Below, in pieces: positions 23,959 through 36,739 of a stretch of DNA of 64,000 bases. The notes below the pieces were generated by a model. The model was not told the DNA's origin, did not search any database, and saw only the letters and a program-made list of their open reading frames with translations. The stretch comes from Artocarpus heterophyllus. Taxonomy: Eukaryota > Streptophyta > Magnoliopsida > Rosales > Moraceae. The position numbers and the translations under genes are program-made. The first letter of the stretch is position 1. Each line of letters begins with the position of its first letter. Where the stretch lies: the NCBI GenBank assembly GCA_025403435.1, contig CM046349.1, positions 18,002,004 through 18,066,003 of the forward strand, given 5' to 3'.

Positions 23959-24479
23959 ATACCCGAGGAGATGATCACGTTGCTAGTCACATGGGGGAAA
24001 AGCCGAGAACGACAATAGTCATGTCCAACTTCTTAGTTATAAAGGGCAAAGACCAATATAATACAATGATAGGGAGGCTAACATTGAGGGCCTTGAAGAC
24101 CATAACCTCCATCTATCATCAAAAAAAAGGAGTGGGCAAGATGAAAGGAAACCAATTCGAGTCCAAGCAAGCTTACTTTGACACCATCCATGCTTATGTC
24201 AATCCTTGAAAGATGGAGACAAGGATGGTACTTGGACGACCCCCAACAGAAGACATAGACCCAAGGTTGGGAGAAGAGTTAACCTGAATCGAACTGGCCA
24301 AGAATTTGATAGATATGGCCTTAGATGAAGAGAACCCCTTCAAAGTTTTTAGAATTGGTTCGGCATTGAACAACAAAGAAGCAGATGAATTAAAGAGATT
24401 CTTTAGTAAAAATCTTCATGTGTTCGCATAGACCTATGAAGATATAGAGGGAATAGAGCCAGAGGTTGCCTACCACTGC

Positions 24480-26250
24480 CTAAACATCGACCTCAGTTAC
24501 CCTCCAAAGAGGTAAAAATGGTGACCCATAAATCCAAAGAGTTACAAGACACTTAAAGAAAAGGTTGACAAGCTGGAAAAGAATGGGTTTATTAGGGAAT
24601 CATATTACCCTGATTGGATCATAAATCCCATTCTCATTCAAAAACCCAACGGGAAATGGATAATGTAAAACCCAACGGGAAATGGATAATGTGCATAGAC
24701 TTCAGTGACTTAAACAAGGCTTGTCACAAGGATAGTTTTCCTCTACCTCAAATATATCAATTGGTCAACGACACTGTAGGGCATGAGCTTTTAAGCTTCA
24801 TGGGTGCTTGCTTGGGCTACTACCAAATTCCCAAGCATCCAAAAGACCAAGAAAACACTTCTTTCATCACTAATAGGGGATTGTACTATTACTTGACATG
24901 CCCTTTGGATTAAAGAACGTCGGAGCAACATATCAACGTTTGGTGAATAAAATATTTGCTAGAAAGATTGGAAATATGATGGAGGTATATGTGGACAACA
25001 TGTTAGTTAAGTCTGTGAAGGCAAGCCTCTACATTTCAGATCTTGACGAGACATTCAATATCCTGAGGAAGTACAAGATGATGCTCAACACTCTAAAGTG
25101 AGAATTTGGGGTGGCATCAAGGAAGTTTCTGGGATTCATGTTTAGTGGGCAAGGAGCAGAGGCTAACCCAGAAAAAATCCAAGTCCTGCTAGATATAGAG
25201 GCCTCCTAGGAGCTGAAAAAGGTACAAAAACTTACAGGATGTGTGGCAGCACTTAACCACTTTATCTATACACCAACCGATAAGTGTGTGCTATTCTTCG
25301 ACGTCTTAAGAAGGTGAAAACAATGGACAGGAGAGTGCAATGACATATTCAGATACCTAAAAGACTAATTAAGAGAGCCTCATCTACTTTCTAAAGTTCT
25401 ACTAGGAGAAACCTTGAACATCTATCATGGCTATCTCACCTCATGCTATAAGCTTTGTTTTGATCATACAAGAAAGAAAGACCCAATTGCCAGTTTATTA
25501 TGCAAGCAAGCAATTGTTTGACGCAAAGACGAGGTATCCCAAGATGGAAAAGCTCACCCAAGCCCTAATTATGTTGATGAAGAAGTTGAAAAGGTATTTC
25601 CTAGAGCATAAAGTAGTGGAGTTAACAAACTACACCCTTGAGACAAGTTGCAAAAGCCAAAAACCTTTGGGTGAGTATTGTAATTGTCAGTCGAGCTAAT
25701 CCAACATGACATTGAATACGAGCCTAGAACAAAAATCAAAGGGAAAGCCTTGGTTGATTTTATGGCTGAGTTCATAACTCGATCATAAGACGCTAAAGAA
25801 GAAGTAGATGGAAGCAAGCGAAAATGGGAATTATATGTTGACGGCTCCTAAAATGAGCACGGTGCAGGCGGTGGGGTTATGGTGGTAAGCCCTAAAAGCC
25901 ACAAGATCACAGTAGCGGTAAGGTTCAAATTTAAAGCCTCTAATAATAAGGCTGAATACAAAGCATTGCTTGTGGGATTAAGTCTTTTCCACCATCTGAA
26001 GGCTGATCCCTTGAGGATTTACAGCGATTCTCAGCTTATTGTGAATCAGATCTTAGACGAATACAAGGCGAAAGATGAGACAATGCTCAAATACCTACAT
26101 AAGATCAAAGAAGAGCTATCTAAGTTCCAATCTTAGGAAATCAACCAGATACCACATGTCGAAAATAGCAATGTTTTAGCTTGCCTAGCCACGTCCAAGG
26201 TCTCTGAGCTACTAAGAGTCGTCCCTGTGGAAACTCTTGAACTTCCCACC
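24480..26250 (+). pseudogene. RT, RNase H and archaeal-type RNase H of the Tat element
   Basis: RT (24480-25350) shows EKNGFIRES, NGKWIMCIDFSDLNKA, PLPQIYQLV, GACLGYYQIP and VYVDNMLVKS. Two catalytic positions are changed: Asp to Gly in FMGACLGY, and Asp to Asn in the second residue of YVDD. An exact 26 bp tandem duplication (24641-24692) breaks the frame inside RT. RNase H follows (25427-25700: LPVYYASKQLFDAKTRYPKM). Next comes an archaeal-type RNase H, the Tat hallmark (25800-26230): WELYVDGS, RFKFKASNNKAEYKALLVGL, LRIYSDSQLIVNQI, DEYKAKDETMLKYLHKIKEE and IPHVENSNVLACLA. Confidence 0.92.
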
Positions 26251-26274
26251 ATCTAGCAAAAAGAGGCAGTAACC

Positions 26275-26687
26275 CTTCAAGTGATAACCCAAAAGACCAA
26301 GGGTAGCAAGTTCGTAGCCACAATGGCGACCAATAAGGAAACCCTATGGGAACTAGCGAGATTGAGGGTGGCCGATGAAAAGACCAAGGATGCAATGGTG
26401 GTGGACCAAAGGGAGAATTGGATGATTCCTATAATCTCGTATCTATTAAATGGAAAGCTACTAGCAGATCTTGTAGAGGCTAAAAGGACTCGATACAGGT
26501 CAGCATGCTACTTGCTTCATGACAATATGCTTTACTGCTGAGGTAACTCCACTCCTCTTTTCTGTTGCCTCACTAAGGATGAAGGGTTGCAAGTACTTGC
26601 AAAGATACATAAAGGCCTATATGGAAACCATTTTGGAGGATAGTAATTGGCCCATAAGACACTAAGACAAGGATATTACTGGCCTAC
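26275..26687 (+). pseudogene. Integrase N-terminal part of the Tat element
   Basis: It reads IISYLLNGKLL (linker), RSACYLLHDNMLYC, then after a stop DEGLQVLAKIHKGLYGNHFGG and LRQGYYWPT. The Tat integrase zinc domain (HHCC) begins here: H of IHKGLYGNH, and the paired Cys lies past the next insertion. The solo LTR at 26688 interrupts just after GYYWPT. Confidence 0.85.
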
Positions 26688-28875
26688 TGATGAGATTGTA
26701 AAAGTGTATATTTTCTAAGGCTTAATTCGTTTATTTATGCTTTTATTTCTCATTAAATTCTCTAATTAATAGCAATTTTGTGTTAATAAGTATTTTTGTG
26801 TCTTAGTGTGTAAATGTGTTTAAAAATATGTTTTTAGTATGGTTTTATGTTTAATAGAATTTTTAGTAATTTTTAGAGTCATTTCGGTTTGTTAAATAAG
26901 TGTCTAGTCTGTAAATAGTCAAAGCCGTAAAAGTAATGCGGTTATTTTATTTTGAGTTTTAGAGTGTTTGATAGTGTGTTTTAAGTTTGTAAATATGTCT
27001 TATTATATTTTTAGTAATTTCTAAAAATATTTCCAAGTCATAAAAATTATATCTGTGTCAAACCGTAAGAGACTGGAAATTTTAGGAGTTTTATTTATTT
27101 ATATGTGTTTTAATATAAAATAAATATTTTTGTAAATATTATTTTTGTAAAATAAGAATATTAGTGTGTTTGTGATTTTTAGATTTAAAATCTGGAGGAA
27201 AAAAGGAGCAAAACGACGCCAAAACGGATAAAATCAGACATCAAATGCATCAAAAAGATAAAGGAAATTCAAATTTATATTAAATGGGACACATGGCATC
27301 ATGAGAGCTGTCGGATTCACTGCCAAATCAATCTCAGCCGTCCGAGGAAGAGACGCGTGTCAACGCGTCATCCGGTGCGTCAGTGGAATCTCAAGGTACA
27401 GTCCACGTGTCGAAGAACGATTGGCGCGTGTGATTCACGCGCCGACAAGCTGCAGATGCGTTAGAGGGGAATCGCAGACAGCTTCGAATCTCGTGTGGTC
27501 ATGACCACGTGCAGCCTCTCTCTCAGCCATTCGATGCGAATACCGAGACTGATCTAACGGTCCCAGAATCTCGGTCCCCCTGGTCCCACCTAGGCCCATC
27601 TTGCCCGCATTTGACAGCCATTGGATCTCGTTTTGAACAGTCCAGATCGTGCCTGTTCCGTGCTGGTCTGGTCTGCGTTACACCAGATTACAAACTCAAA
27701 TTCGCATATCAAAGAGCAAATCTCAGCGTGGAAACGAGATAAGATCGGATCATTTTGATCCGATTCTTCAAATAGTGAATTTTTTTACTATAAAAGGGGC
27801 TCTCCCCCCCTCATTTCAACACACCTCAAGGCCTTCGGGCCTCCCTTTCCCTTTCTCCTATTTTTTCCTTTTTACCCCTTAGGTAAAATATATATATATA
27901 TATATAATAAAATAATGCTTAATTTAGTGTAGAGAGTCTGGTGAGGCAGAGAGATGATCTTGTATGCGTAGTACTCGGGTATGGATTTTATCTCTATATC
28001 TGTTTTGTAATGCTTATATTTTGTGGAATAAATTATATCTTTATATTTTTAACAATTATTGTTACTGTTGTTATGCTGTCAATTTTTACATAAATTCAGT
28101 CATGCTTTTTTATGTAATTTAATTGTGTTGCATAATTAATATTAATAATGTTGAAGTCATTCTCGTTTATTAAGTTGAGTTTTTACTGCATTATAGACAT
28201 AGACTGGCACAGTAAATGCTTGGTAATTCTTGATTTATTATAGACAGAAGATGGCATAGTGTATTCTTAGACCATTTAATAAGTCGAGGTACTGCCGAAA
28301 TTAACGTAATAATTTATTCCATAAAAATATATTAATTTTGATTTCTTATTATCTTTTCTATTTTAAAATTATGTTAATTATAATTGAGTGACAACGATTA
28401 TAATTTTAATAATTAGTGCACCAAATCATTAGTGACAGATGATTAATTTGCTAGTTTTTATAGGAAAACCCTTACTGCATTATGGCTTGCTATATTGTCG
28501 ATTTAGGTTGACCTATATAATTAGTAAAAAGTGCTTGCAATTAATAAGAAAAGATATAATAAATCAAATGCTTTAGATAATTATTATTTAGAGTTAAAAT
28601 TTCATATTAGTTGCAAAACATATAAGGGATTCTCAAAGCTTCACCGTTTTAATTTTATGCTTTAAATTTTGAATTAAATAAAATAAAAATCACAAAAAAA
28701 TATTTCTTTCATTTTAAACTTAGCTCTGAAAAAGTGCTTTCCTTTTTGAACGTTTATTTTTAACAATCTCTCGAGTTACAAATTTTCACCTCCCTGTGGA
28801 TACGACAATCTTTTCTATACTACATACGTCCGTCATTTATAAAGAAGATAAACATTTCATTTGGGGCGTATACCA
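26688..28875 (+). mobile_element. Solo LTR 2 (Athila/Tat-like) inside the integrase
   Basis: 2188 bp, TGATGAGATTG...GTATACCA, with a cctac target duplication (26683-26687 and 28876-28880). Plus orientation is shown by a classic TATA box, TATAAAAGG at 27789-27797, with a pyrimidine-rich start region after it. The 3' end carries 'tccctgtggatacgacaatc' and 'tttggggcgtat', as in Athila LTRs; this lineage call is from memory of the family. GC-rich U3 sequence at 27300-27700 gives several spurious ORFs. Confidence 0.9.
27789..27797 (+). promoter_or_regulatory. TATA box of solo LTR 2
   Basis: TATAAAAGG followed 10-40 bp downstream by a C-rich start region ('ctctccccccctcatttc'). It could still drive read-through transcription into the remains of the Tat integrase. 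Confidence 0.7.
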
Positions 28876-28880
28876 CCTAC

Positions 28881-29400
28881 CCTGAAAAAGGACATCGATG
28901 AGTATGCCTAAAAATCTGACAAATGTCAGTGTTATGCCAATGTGCCACAATCCCATCCTGAAAACCTGACGTCGATCTTAAGCCCATGGTCATTTGCAAA
29001 ATAGGGAATCAACATAATCGGTTCATTTGTTTACTGCGCCTAGGGCACTTAAGTTTGCAATAGTCGCTGTTGATTATTACGCAAAATGGTTGGAGGCCAA
29101 AGCATTCACCAGCATCACTGAGACAAATTGCACAAGTTTCATATGGTCTTATATTGCTTGCCATTTTGGTTTTCCCCATTCAATCTTCTCTAACAATGAC
29201 AAGCAATTTAACAACGCCAAGACAAGGAAGTTCTGTGATGACCTTGACATCCATAAGAACTTCTCAGTTGTTGCTTACGCATAGACAAATGGACAGGTCA
29301 AGGTAGTTAACAATGTCATCAAGCACTCATTGAAGAAAAGCTTGGACGGCCTAAAAGGGCGATGAGTAGAAGAATTGCCTAAGGTTTCCATGGGGTTCAA
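28881..29400 (+). pseudogene. Integrase core of the Tat element
   Basis: Resumes after solo LTR 2 with LKKDIDEYA and KSDKCQCYA (Cys pair of the zinc domain), then IVAVDYYAKWLEAKAFTSIT (first Asp), FGFPHSIFSNNDKQFNN (second Asp position reads N-D), and TNGQVKVVNNVIKHSLKKSL, the region of the catalytic Glu, which here reads Val-Val-Asn-Asn. After 29400 the integrase C-terminus cannot be followed; 'cccaaaaagctctatg' occurs twice (about 29490 and 29615). Confidence 0.88.
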
Positions 29401-29969
29401 GAGAGCCAAGAAGGCTTCCAAGCCATAATCCAAGGAAAAAGGCAATAAAAGCTATGTTCTTAAAGTCATACTTTAAGGAAAAAGGTAAAAGACCCAAAAA
29501 GCTCTATGTCCAAAACCTCACACTCTTAAGGCAAAGTGCCAAGAAGGCTTTAAATCCTCGTACTCTCAAGATGGCTTCAAAAGGGTTACACAAGACAAAT
29601 AACATGAGGAAAAAGCCCAAAAAGCTCTATGCCCAAAAGGAAGGCAAAAGCCTTAGCCATAAGTGGCCAAGTACCACGCCCTATAGTCTATACCCGTGAC
29701 CAAATCCCTTCAACTATAGGGGTAGAAATGGAAAAATGGAGACCTTTCCTCAAGGAAAAATTTTTATACATGGTAAGAGCCTTAGCATATTTCTTGAGTT
29801 ACCAAGTTAAAGTTATAAATCAGTTGGCTAGTTATCTCTACGTTCAACAGTCATTATTAAGTTCAACATGATGAAAATATAAATGTCAAGTACGAAGGAA
29901 GATGGCAAAAAACTGATTGCATTAACGTAGAAAGGGAAATTACAAGTCATTACAAAAGACTTCAAAAAA
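29401..29969 (+). other. Post-integrase region of the Tat element
   Basis: Lys-rich low-complexity reading frames (about 29454-29871) with a repeated 'aaaagctctatg.ccaaaa' motif. No domain was recognised. It is probably degraded integrase tail plus the spacer before the antisense ORF. Confidence 0.45.
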
Positions 29970-30306
29970 AAGAAGAAGAATTTTATTCTTCGCCCCTTGT
30001 AGCTCCCTTCTCTACAGTCGAGGACTCCTTCTCTACAATAGCCAAGTTGTCCCCTAAAGGTAAGGAATCAAAAGAATACAGAAAAGACAGGTCTTAATTG
30101 GGGTAAGCAGCATGATTTAGATAAAAAAATTTGCTCACCCGTCGATTGAAGAATGTCATTCTTGATCTCCATGTATCCCTCTGACGCCCAAAATTTCTTG
30201 ACCACGTCCTTGGCCACGTTAGGGATCGACCCCTTAAGCTCCTGAATCTTCTTCTTATCAGCCTCGTGGACCTTTTGAGCCTGATATGTCAGCTCCATCT
30301 GGCCCT
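29970..30306 (-). pseudogene. Tat antisense ORF, C-terminal part
   Basis: On the minus strand: MELTYQAQKVHEADKKKIQE, GSIPNVAKDVVKKF, SEGYMEIKNDILQSTGEQIF. This charged, coiled-coil-like stretch is the end of an ORF that starts near 36730 and is split by the solo LTR at 30312-34771. See the 34777-36730 entry for the family call. Confidence 0.65.
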
Positions 30307-30311
30307 TGATT

Positions 30312-33300
30312 TGTAACGACCCTCCCTACGTGGTCGTTACTTAACTTAAACATAACCATGAACTTGAACTTACTTACAGATAAAGTAGAGAAATTTTTGA
30401 AATAATTTTTTTTTAAATGGATTCTTGCTATAGAATCCTTGACATGAAACCTTGAAGGAAATAATAACTGTTCTTCTAAAACTTAATAACAAATGAATTC
30501 TTAATGATAAAGAATTCTCAACACATAACCTTAAAAGATATAATAATCATTTTTCAAAACTTTATTTCGTAAACCAAACATAATAACATAAATTTCTCAA
30601 ACGTAATATTAACGTAATAATAATTATTACGTTTTAACTTAGTTAAAATTTCTAAAAGCATGATCCTTTACATAACTCATAATATTAATTTCTTGAAACA
30701 TAACCATAAAAATTTTCTTGAACTTTTCTTTTTAAACATGAGAATAATTATTTAGCAGCTATTACTTTAAAGGCAATTCTTAATTTAAATAAAACTATTT
30801 TCAAAACAATTTTAAATTAAATATTAAATTAAAATCCCATTTAAATGCTCTTTAAAACTTTCTTAACAATTATTTATATATTTTACTTATAATTTTAACA
30901 TCTTAAAAATAACATAGTGTTCTCTTAAAAGTTAACCTTTTTAAACTAAACAAAACATAATTTCTTACAACTTAAACTTTTAAGCTTAAGATACTAGTTT
31001 CTTAAAGCTTTTTTTTAAAACTTTCATAATAACTTCATAAAAACATATTCATAAAATTCATTTCATGCATTTGTTGCATTGTCTATTTCAACATTTTTTT
31101 TAACTTTAAAATTCTTTGGACCAAGGTTGCGTGATCACAAGCTCGGTTTTTAAAACATAATTACGTAAATTATTTACTTATTTATATGCACATAATTTTC
31201 GTAAGGTGTAAACATTCAAAATTTTGTAAAACAAAACAAGCATAAATTCGTAAAATAATAATGCAGAAATATTACATTGCGTGAACGGTATCCACTCCCA
31301 TCTTCACCATTCGTCCGCTGCTTACCACTGGCCATCAAGTGCCGCTAACAGATTTTTCTTACCTACTGCATGAACATACTTAAATGAGCTTTTGCTCAGC
31401 AAGTAGGAAATTAGTCTCGCAAAACATAATTAAAATCATTTAATTAAAAATATGCATGAATATTTTATGCTTACTTATCAACTTGATTTATGCTTAATTA
31501 CTTTAGCTATAACTTATCTTCTTACTTTGGGCCTGAGTGATCGTACCAGTTGCGCACGAGTCTTGGGAAGTTAGGGTTCGCGAGGTCCCAACGACACCAA
31601 GATCATTCATTACTTTAACATGGAGCTCCCCGTGGGTCAGGAGGTTGGTACGACACCCTTAACTTGTCTTATAAGTTTCGCTTGTCTTATTGTGTGTATG
31701 AAATATGGCTTATCACTACATGACATCACAATTTCGTAATTCATGAATCATAAATCATAATCATACTTGACTTGAAGGTGATTAAACAATATAATTTAAA
31801 TATTGCATACATCACACGTTGATCATATCATCATCATCATAGCATTTCATATCATGCCATAACATAACATATCACATCATAACATATAACAGTGTAATAA
31901 ATCACTGATCATGTATTTTCATAACTTTTATGAAAATATTTAAAATTAATTTATTTTTAAAACTATTCATACTGAAGGCGAGATTCCTACTTACCTGGAC
32001 TCCGAGTTGAGCGTGTCCAGTTGCAACTTGCTGTAGCTACAGTCCACATAGCATCCTCAGTAGTGCTCTTTGAGCAACTATGGATGGCTAGGAATGATCC
32101 ATGGAGATTCATTACTACTATAAACATCATTCTGGACTCCATTACTGCAGTCTGAGTTACCTCGATCTATGTGTAGTCAGTTCTGGACGATTTTCACTAG
32201 AGTCGAATTAGCTCAAACAGAGGTCACCATTACGTTTAGAGCATAAAAATGAGTCAGGAGGCTGTCTCGGATCATCGATCGGAGGTCCGGATCACAAAAA
32301 TCCAAAGTGGCCGTTGACCGACGTTGATCGACATTGACCGACATCAATTGGGCTCCGTTGGTGGTTGGGCTTGGGCCTACCCCGCCTAATTCGACCCTCC
32401 TGAGTCCAATGGCATTGTCAATTTCACCTAATTTTGCCTCTAAATAGCATATCAAAGCTTGACATTGGCGACAAAAATGGAGATTTTGATTTCCTATCTT
32501 CGGCGAGCTTCCGTGCAATTGAGTTGGGGGTTTTGCTCCCTGTAGCTCTCTGAACATTTCCCCTATGGTGGGGCAGCTTAACACCATGTGGAACGATGGC
32601 TCCACCTCTTCACGACGATGCTAGCTGGTAGGTCTTAGTTCTCCGATGATCGGTGGTCGTTTCATGCAATTGAGGAGCCAAATTTCTTCATCTCAATCCT
32701 CTGAAGGTGTTTGCGCCCCCAATTTGACACAACATGGCCTAAAATGGTGAACCCAAGTTCACCCATGGCGGCAATGGTAGGCGTCCTCTATCTCCGGTGA
32801 GGGGCAGCGCAATGGTACAATTAGGGGAGGCATTTTCGTCTCCATGGAGTTCTAAACCAAATGACGTGGGCGGTGTGCTTCACCGTCACCCACGGCGGTG
32901 AAATCGTGAGGTGGCACGGTAGCATAAACGGGGCTGCTTTGTCATGCCTCTCTAGCTGGAATTGAGCTAGGAGATTGGTGTCTTCTTGTTCCTCTCGTGC
33001 ATCTGAGTCCGGGGACACCAAGATCGTGTCAAGTGGTGGTCGGACGGCGGAGAAATCATGTCAGAAAGATTGGGCTTTTCCACCACTTTGGCTAGCGCGT
33101 GTAGCCTCCTTCGGCGGAGTTGTGGGTGGCACGGCACACCGTCAAACTCAGCTCCTCGAGATCTTTCCGATGGTGCGGGAGGTGTCAAAAATGGAGGCTG
33201 GATCTTGGACTGAGTTTGAGGAGAGAGAAAGTAGAGAGAGTGTGGATGAGCTGATTCCATTGGCTAGAAATTTTTTTTTTTTAGGTGTGTCATGTATTTA

Positions 33301-33826
33301 TAAACCCTCATGTGGTCTACATAGTTTAATACATGTTGTGTCGGGTTGATCAAATTTGATCCGTAAACTTAAAATTTTCGTAAACATAACTGTATTATTA
33401 TTATTTTTTTAATTGTGATATTCCTATTCTTTGAGATATTACATAAAATCTAATTTTCTTGTTGTATCATTGCCGTAATAACATCTCCATACTGTCATAA
33501 CATTGTTTTTATAAAATTTATCCATACTATATGGATTATTCTAACATCATAAACATTGACAAGCGTTGTCTTCAAAATCGCTGATTCACTTATTTCACCA
33601 ATTATATACATATATATATTTATTTATTTCCTAAAAATAATATTTTGTATTTAAGAATCTTGGTTTAAACTTAAAATTTGATTTCTTGATCTTATTTTAA
33701 AACAATAACTTTGATACATTTGTCTTCAAAACCAATGATTAACTATTTTCAAAATTATATACATATATATGTATATATGTATATGAATTCTAAGAAAGAT
33801 ATTATGTATTTAAAAATTTACTTAAT

Positions 33827-33862
<36 letters not shown>

Positions 33863-34771
33863 TTTTAACTTTTAAAACTTAAAAATTTAAAACATATACT
33901 TTTCATTAAAATTTTCAATACTTTAAACTTCAAACTTCATTATAAAAGCAATAGTTGTAATTTTATAAAAGTTTTGTAACTTAAATTGACTATCTAAAAG
34001 TCAATTTAATTTCAAATTTTAAACTTTGCACAATCTCATGCTTTACGGATATAACCCAAACTATTTCTCGTAAAGAGCTATTTATAGGTCCACATCTTAG
34101 CGATAGATCAACATTTGTAGACCCCATCAACGCCCTTCTTCTTCTTCTTATTCACTATTATTTTAACAACTGATATTATTATCACTGTCATTATTATTAC
34201 GACAATAATAATAATAAGCCTTACGTAATTACTAATGTGTATAATAACTAACTATACATATTCAAAACATTAGGATTCTTGCATACTTGAACTTGGTGCT
34301 CACCATTTTCTGAATCATGGTGTAGAGCTCATGATTACTATTGATCTGGGTTTCTTTTACTGAACTGATATCATATAGAAATTTTTCACATAGTCATAGT
34401 AAGTTGAAAATTCACTTTTTATCAAATAATACCAATTTACACATTCTAATTGAGATTTTTATAAAAATATCTTCTTTAGCTCATACATGAAATCAATAAA
34501 CCATAAACTTTTAATTTAACACATTAAATAATTATTTTTAATTATTTTAATATACTATCATAACATTACATTGCTACATGTTTCACAAATGAAGCACATA
34601 AATTTATGTATTCACAACATGATTTATTTCTAAAGTCTTACAACTATTAAGACCTTCAAATTTACATATTAATAAACTCAAATTTTGTTTCTCTAGTACT
34701 TAGTTAAATAATGACAGAAAAATCCTCAATTAGTCATACTTATTAATTTTTGTATTTTTTTGGTGATTACA
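30312..34771 (-). mobile_element. Solo LTR 3 (Tekay-like, 4.5 kb) inside the antisense ORF
   Basis: 4460 bp between TGTAACGACC and GGTGATTACA, with imperfect flanks tgatt and taatc where a 5 bp duplication would be. On the minus strand its start, TGTAATCACCAAAAAAAT, resembles the chromovirus LTR start at 63074. A TATA box (TATAAATA, minus, 33295-33302) followed by a transcribed-looking GC-richer block (32160-33260) fits minus orientation. 'gctcagcaagtagg' at 31396 also occurs in diverged form in the 59762-63074 LTR. An ATT microsatellite lies at 33826-33864. Its ORFs are not genes. Confidence 0.8.
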
Positions 34772-34776
34772 TAATC

Positions 34777-36730
34777 TTTATAAAAGGCTCGACGATTGTC
34801 TCGGCGAGCTTCTTCAAGTCCTCACTTTCTTGGATGAGGAGAAGCTAGACATTACTCCCTTTATTTTTGGCATCATCGGTCGTCCATTTCTCGTCACCAA
34901 GTAGAGCTTTCAGCATCTCTACCTCCTTGCGAGGGTCGGCCAAGTCATTCACCTACTTCTCAATCTCCCCGTAGGAGATCAAGGCCATCATAGAGCCTGT
35001 ACACAAACAACGAGGTTAAAGAGAGCTAAACAAGAAGAAAAGGGAAGCAACTAAAGGAAAGTTAGGAAAATACTTACATTAACCTAGCTGCGAATCAGTT
35101 CACTATGTCGCTCCAAGAAAGGAGACTTCTCAGTTGTTTCTTAGTCGTTGTCAAAAAAGAATTCATAAATGGCCTGGAAGGCTAGGATGAACCTGGGCAG
35201 AAGGTTAAGCATATTCCCCACCTGGGCATCAGATAGGTAGCCCACTATAAAGTTCCTATCCCTAACTCGACTGCCAGGAAGAAAGGGAACATCTTTTTTA
35301 AAGGGAGGATAGGAATAGTCTAGGATCTCGACTATGACCCTTCCCTTACGACGTAGGGCAATGACATGCAATCATCGACTCGTTGCCTTTTGGACTGTAG
35401 GAGATCAACAGGTCGATGACTTGTGTCCTTTAAGTAGCCTGGATTTCTTAGGGGCATAGCACCTCCCAATGAAGAGCCCCCTATAGGGGCCTAGGACTTC
35501 TTTCTCTCTGTGGGAACCTTAATGTTCAACATCTCTACACAAGAAAACAACAAAATAAAGTCAAGTTAACCACAGGTTATAAAACAGATAAGTCAATTGC
35601 AACAAAAAAAAAAAAAAAACCTTCATGGCCCCCACTAGGGGTTGATTGACAATGACGAATGAAGGGTCAAGGAGAGGTAAAATCATCCCTAAGCTCTTTT
35701 TAGTCTCCTCTATGAGGAGGTTTGTTATTTGGCTCTCTGCCCTTAGGAGGGCTACAATTTTCCTTATGATCACGTCTTTACTATGTAAGAATAGGATGAT
35801 TGACGAGCTCCACAAGAAAAAAGGCTAAGTTAATAGAAGACAAGGAAAGCCCAAGAATCTTAAAGGGAAGAAAAAGGGAGTCTAAATCTCAACGTCAAAT
35901 AACCTTAGAAACTTACTAGCAATCCTCTAGGTGGTCTTGACTTTGTATTATTTGGGACCAAATCCTTGTTGTCCATCGAGGGGATGGGTGTTGAAATACC
36001 CTTCTTCTTCCAGTCATGGCTAAAAGAAGGATAATTAAAAACGATAGGGGAGATCTTATACTTAGCTCGACTGTATGCTACATAGTAGTAGCCTTTGGAC
36101 GGAGACTGGCTGATATAGTAGCAGTATAAACACTCATCTATGTGAAGGGGTGAGTCAAAGTGGAGATGCCAAAGGATCCACGTCTCCAAGAAAATATACC
36201 AAAAATTAGGTGATAGTTACGTAGGTGAGATCTCAAACTCATAGCAAAGCCTCTTAAGGAAAGGATGGAAGGGAAGGTCTAGCCAGCCGTAATGCACCTA
36301 CTATAGATGGCGAGGTGTCTAAGCGGAGCAACATCAGGCGGTGGTGTCCATTCGATGTCATGAACTCAAAGTACCTGCCATCAACTTTGCCCTTTGTAAA
36401 AGCCCTATTAACATTGAAGTTTCCATAGTGGGATGAGGTCTCCCTAGCCTTTTGTGAGATGATCTCACTAGTGCAAGATGCCAGTGGCTTGTCGCATAGT
36501 GTAGCCCTTCCATAGGAGGATGAGCTTTGGACTTTAGGATCCGCCACGATTAGGCTAGGATACTTTAGGTTTGGAATAGCTATGGAAAGAGGAATGGAGA
36601 CACTGTCCACTAGGTCGTTGACAATATCTGTGCAAGGGATAGTGCTAAAGTCATCAATATCCCTAAAAATAGGATCATCCTCAAGGATCATCTCCTCATG
36701 AAGCTGGGACGTCTTGGCAGCCTTAGACAT
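34777..36730 (-). pseudogene. Tat antisense ORF with putative gypsy-type domain
   Basis: Read opposite to gag-pol, it starts MSKAAKTSQLHEEMI at 36730. At 36254-35905 it gives LPFHPFLKRLCYEFEIS, LSPNFWYIFLETWILWHLHF, LYCYYISQSPSKGYYYVAYS and FSHDWKKK, separated by one stop and frame changes. This resembles the plant domain known as 'putative gypsy type transposon' (Pfam PF04195), found in the antisense ORF of Grande and other Tat elements. Later pieces (35371-35141, 34990-34790) are charged. The role of this ORF in the element's life cycle is unknown. Confidence 0.75.
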
Positions 36731-36739
36731 ATTAAGAAG

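Noticed and set aside
27301..27882. Three overlapping Arg/Ser-rich ORFs
   Set aside because: They lie in the U3/R part of solo LTR 2 around its TATA box, with no domain and no splice context.
32213..33349. Several 66-130 residue ORFs on both strands
   Set aside because: They fall in the GC-richer transcribed part of solo LTR 3, overlap each other in opposite frames and have no recognisable domains.
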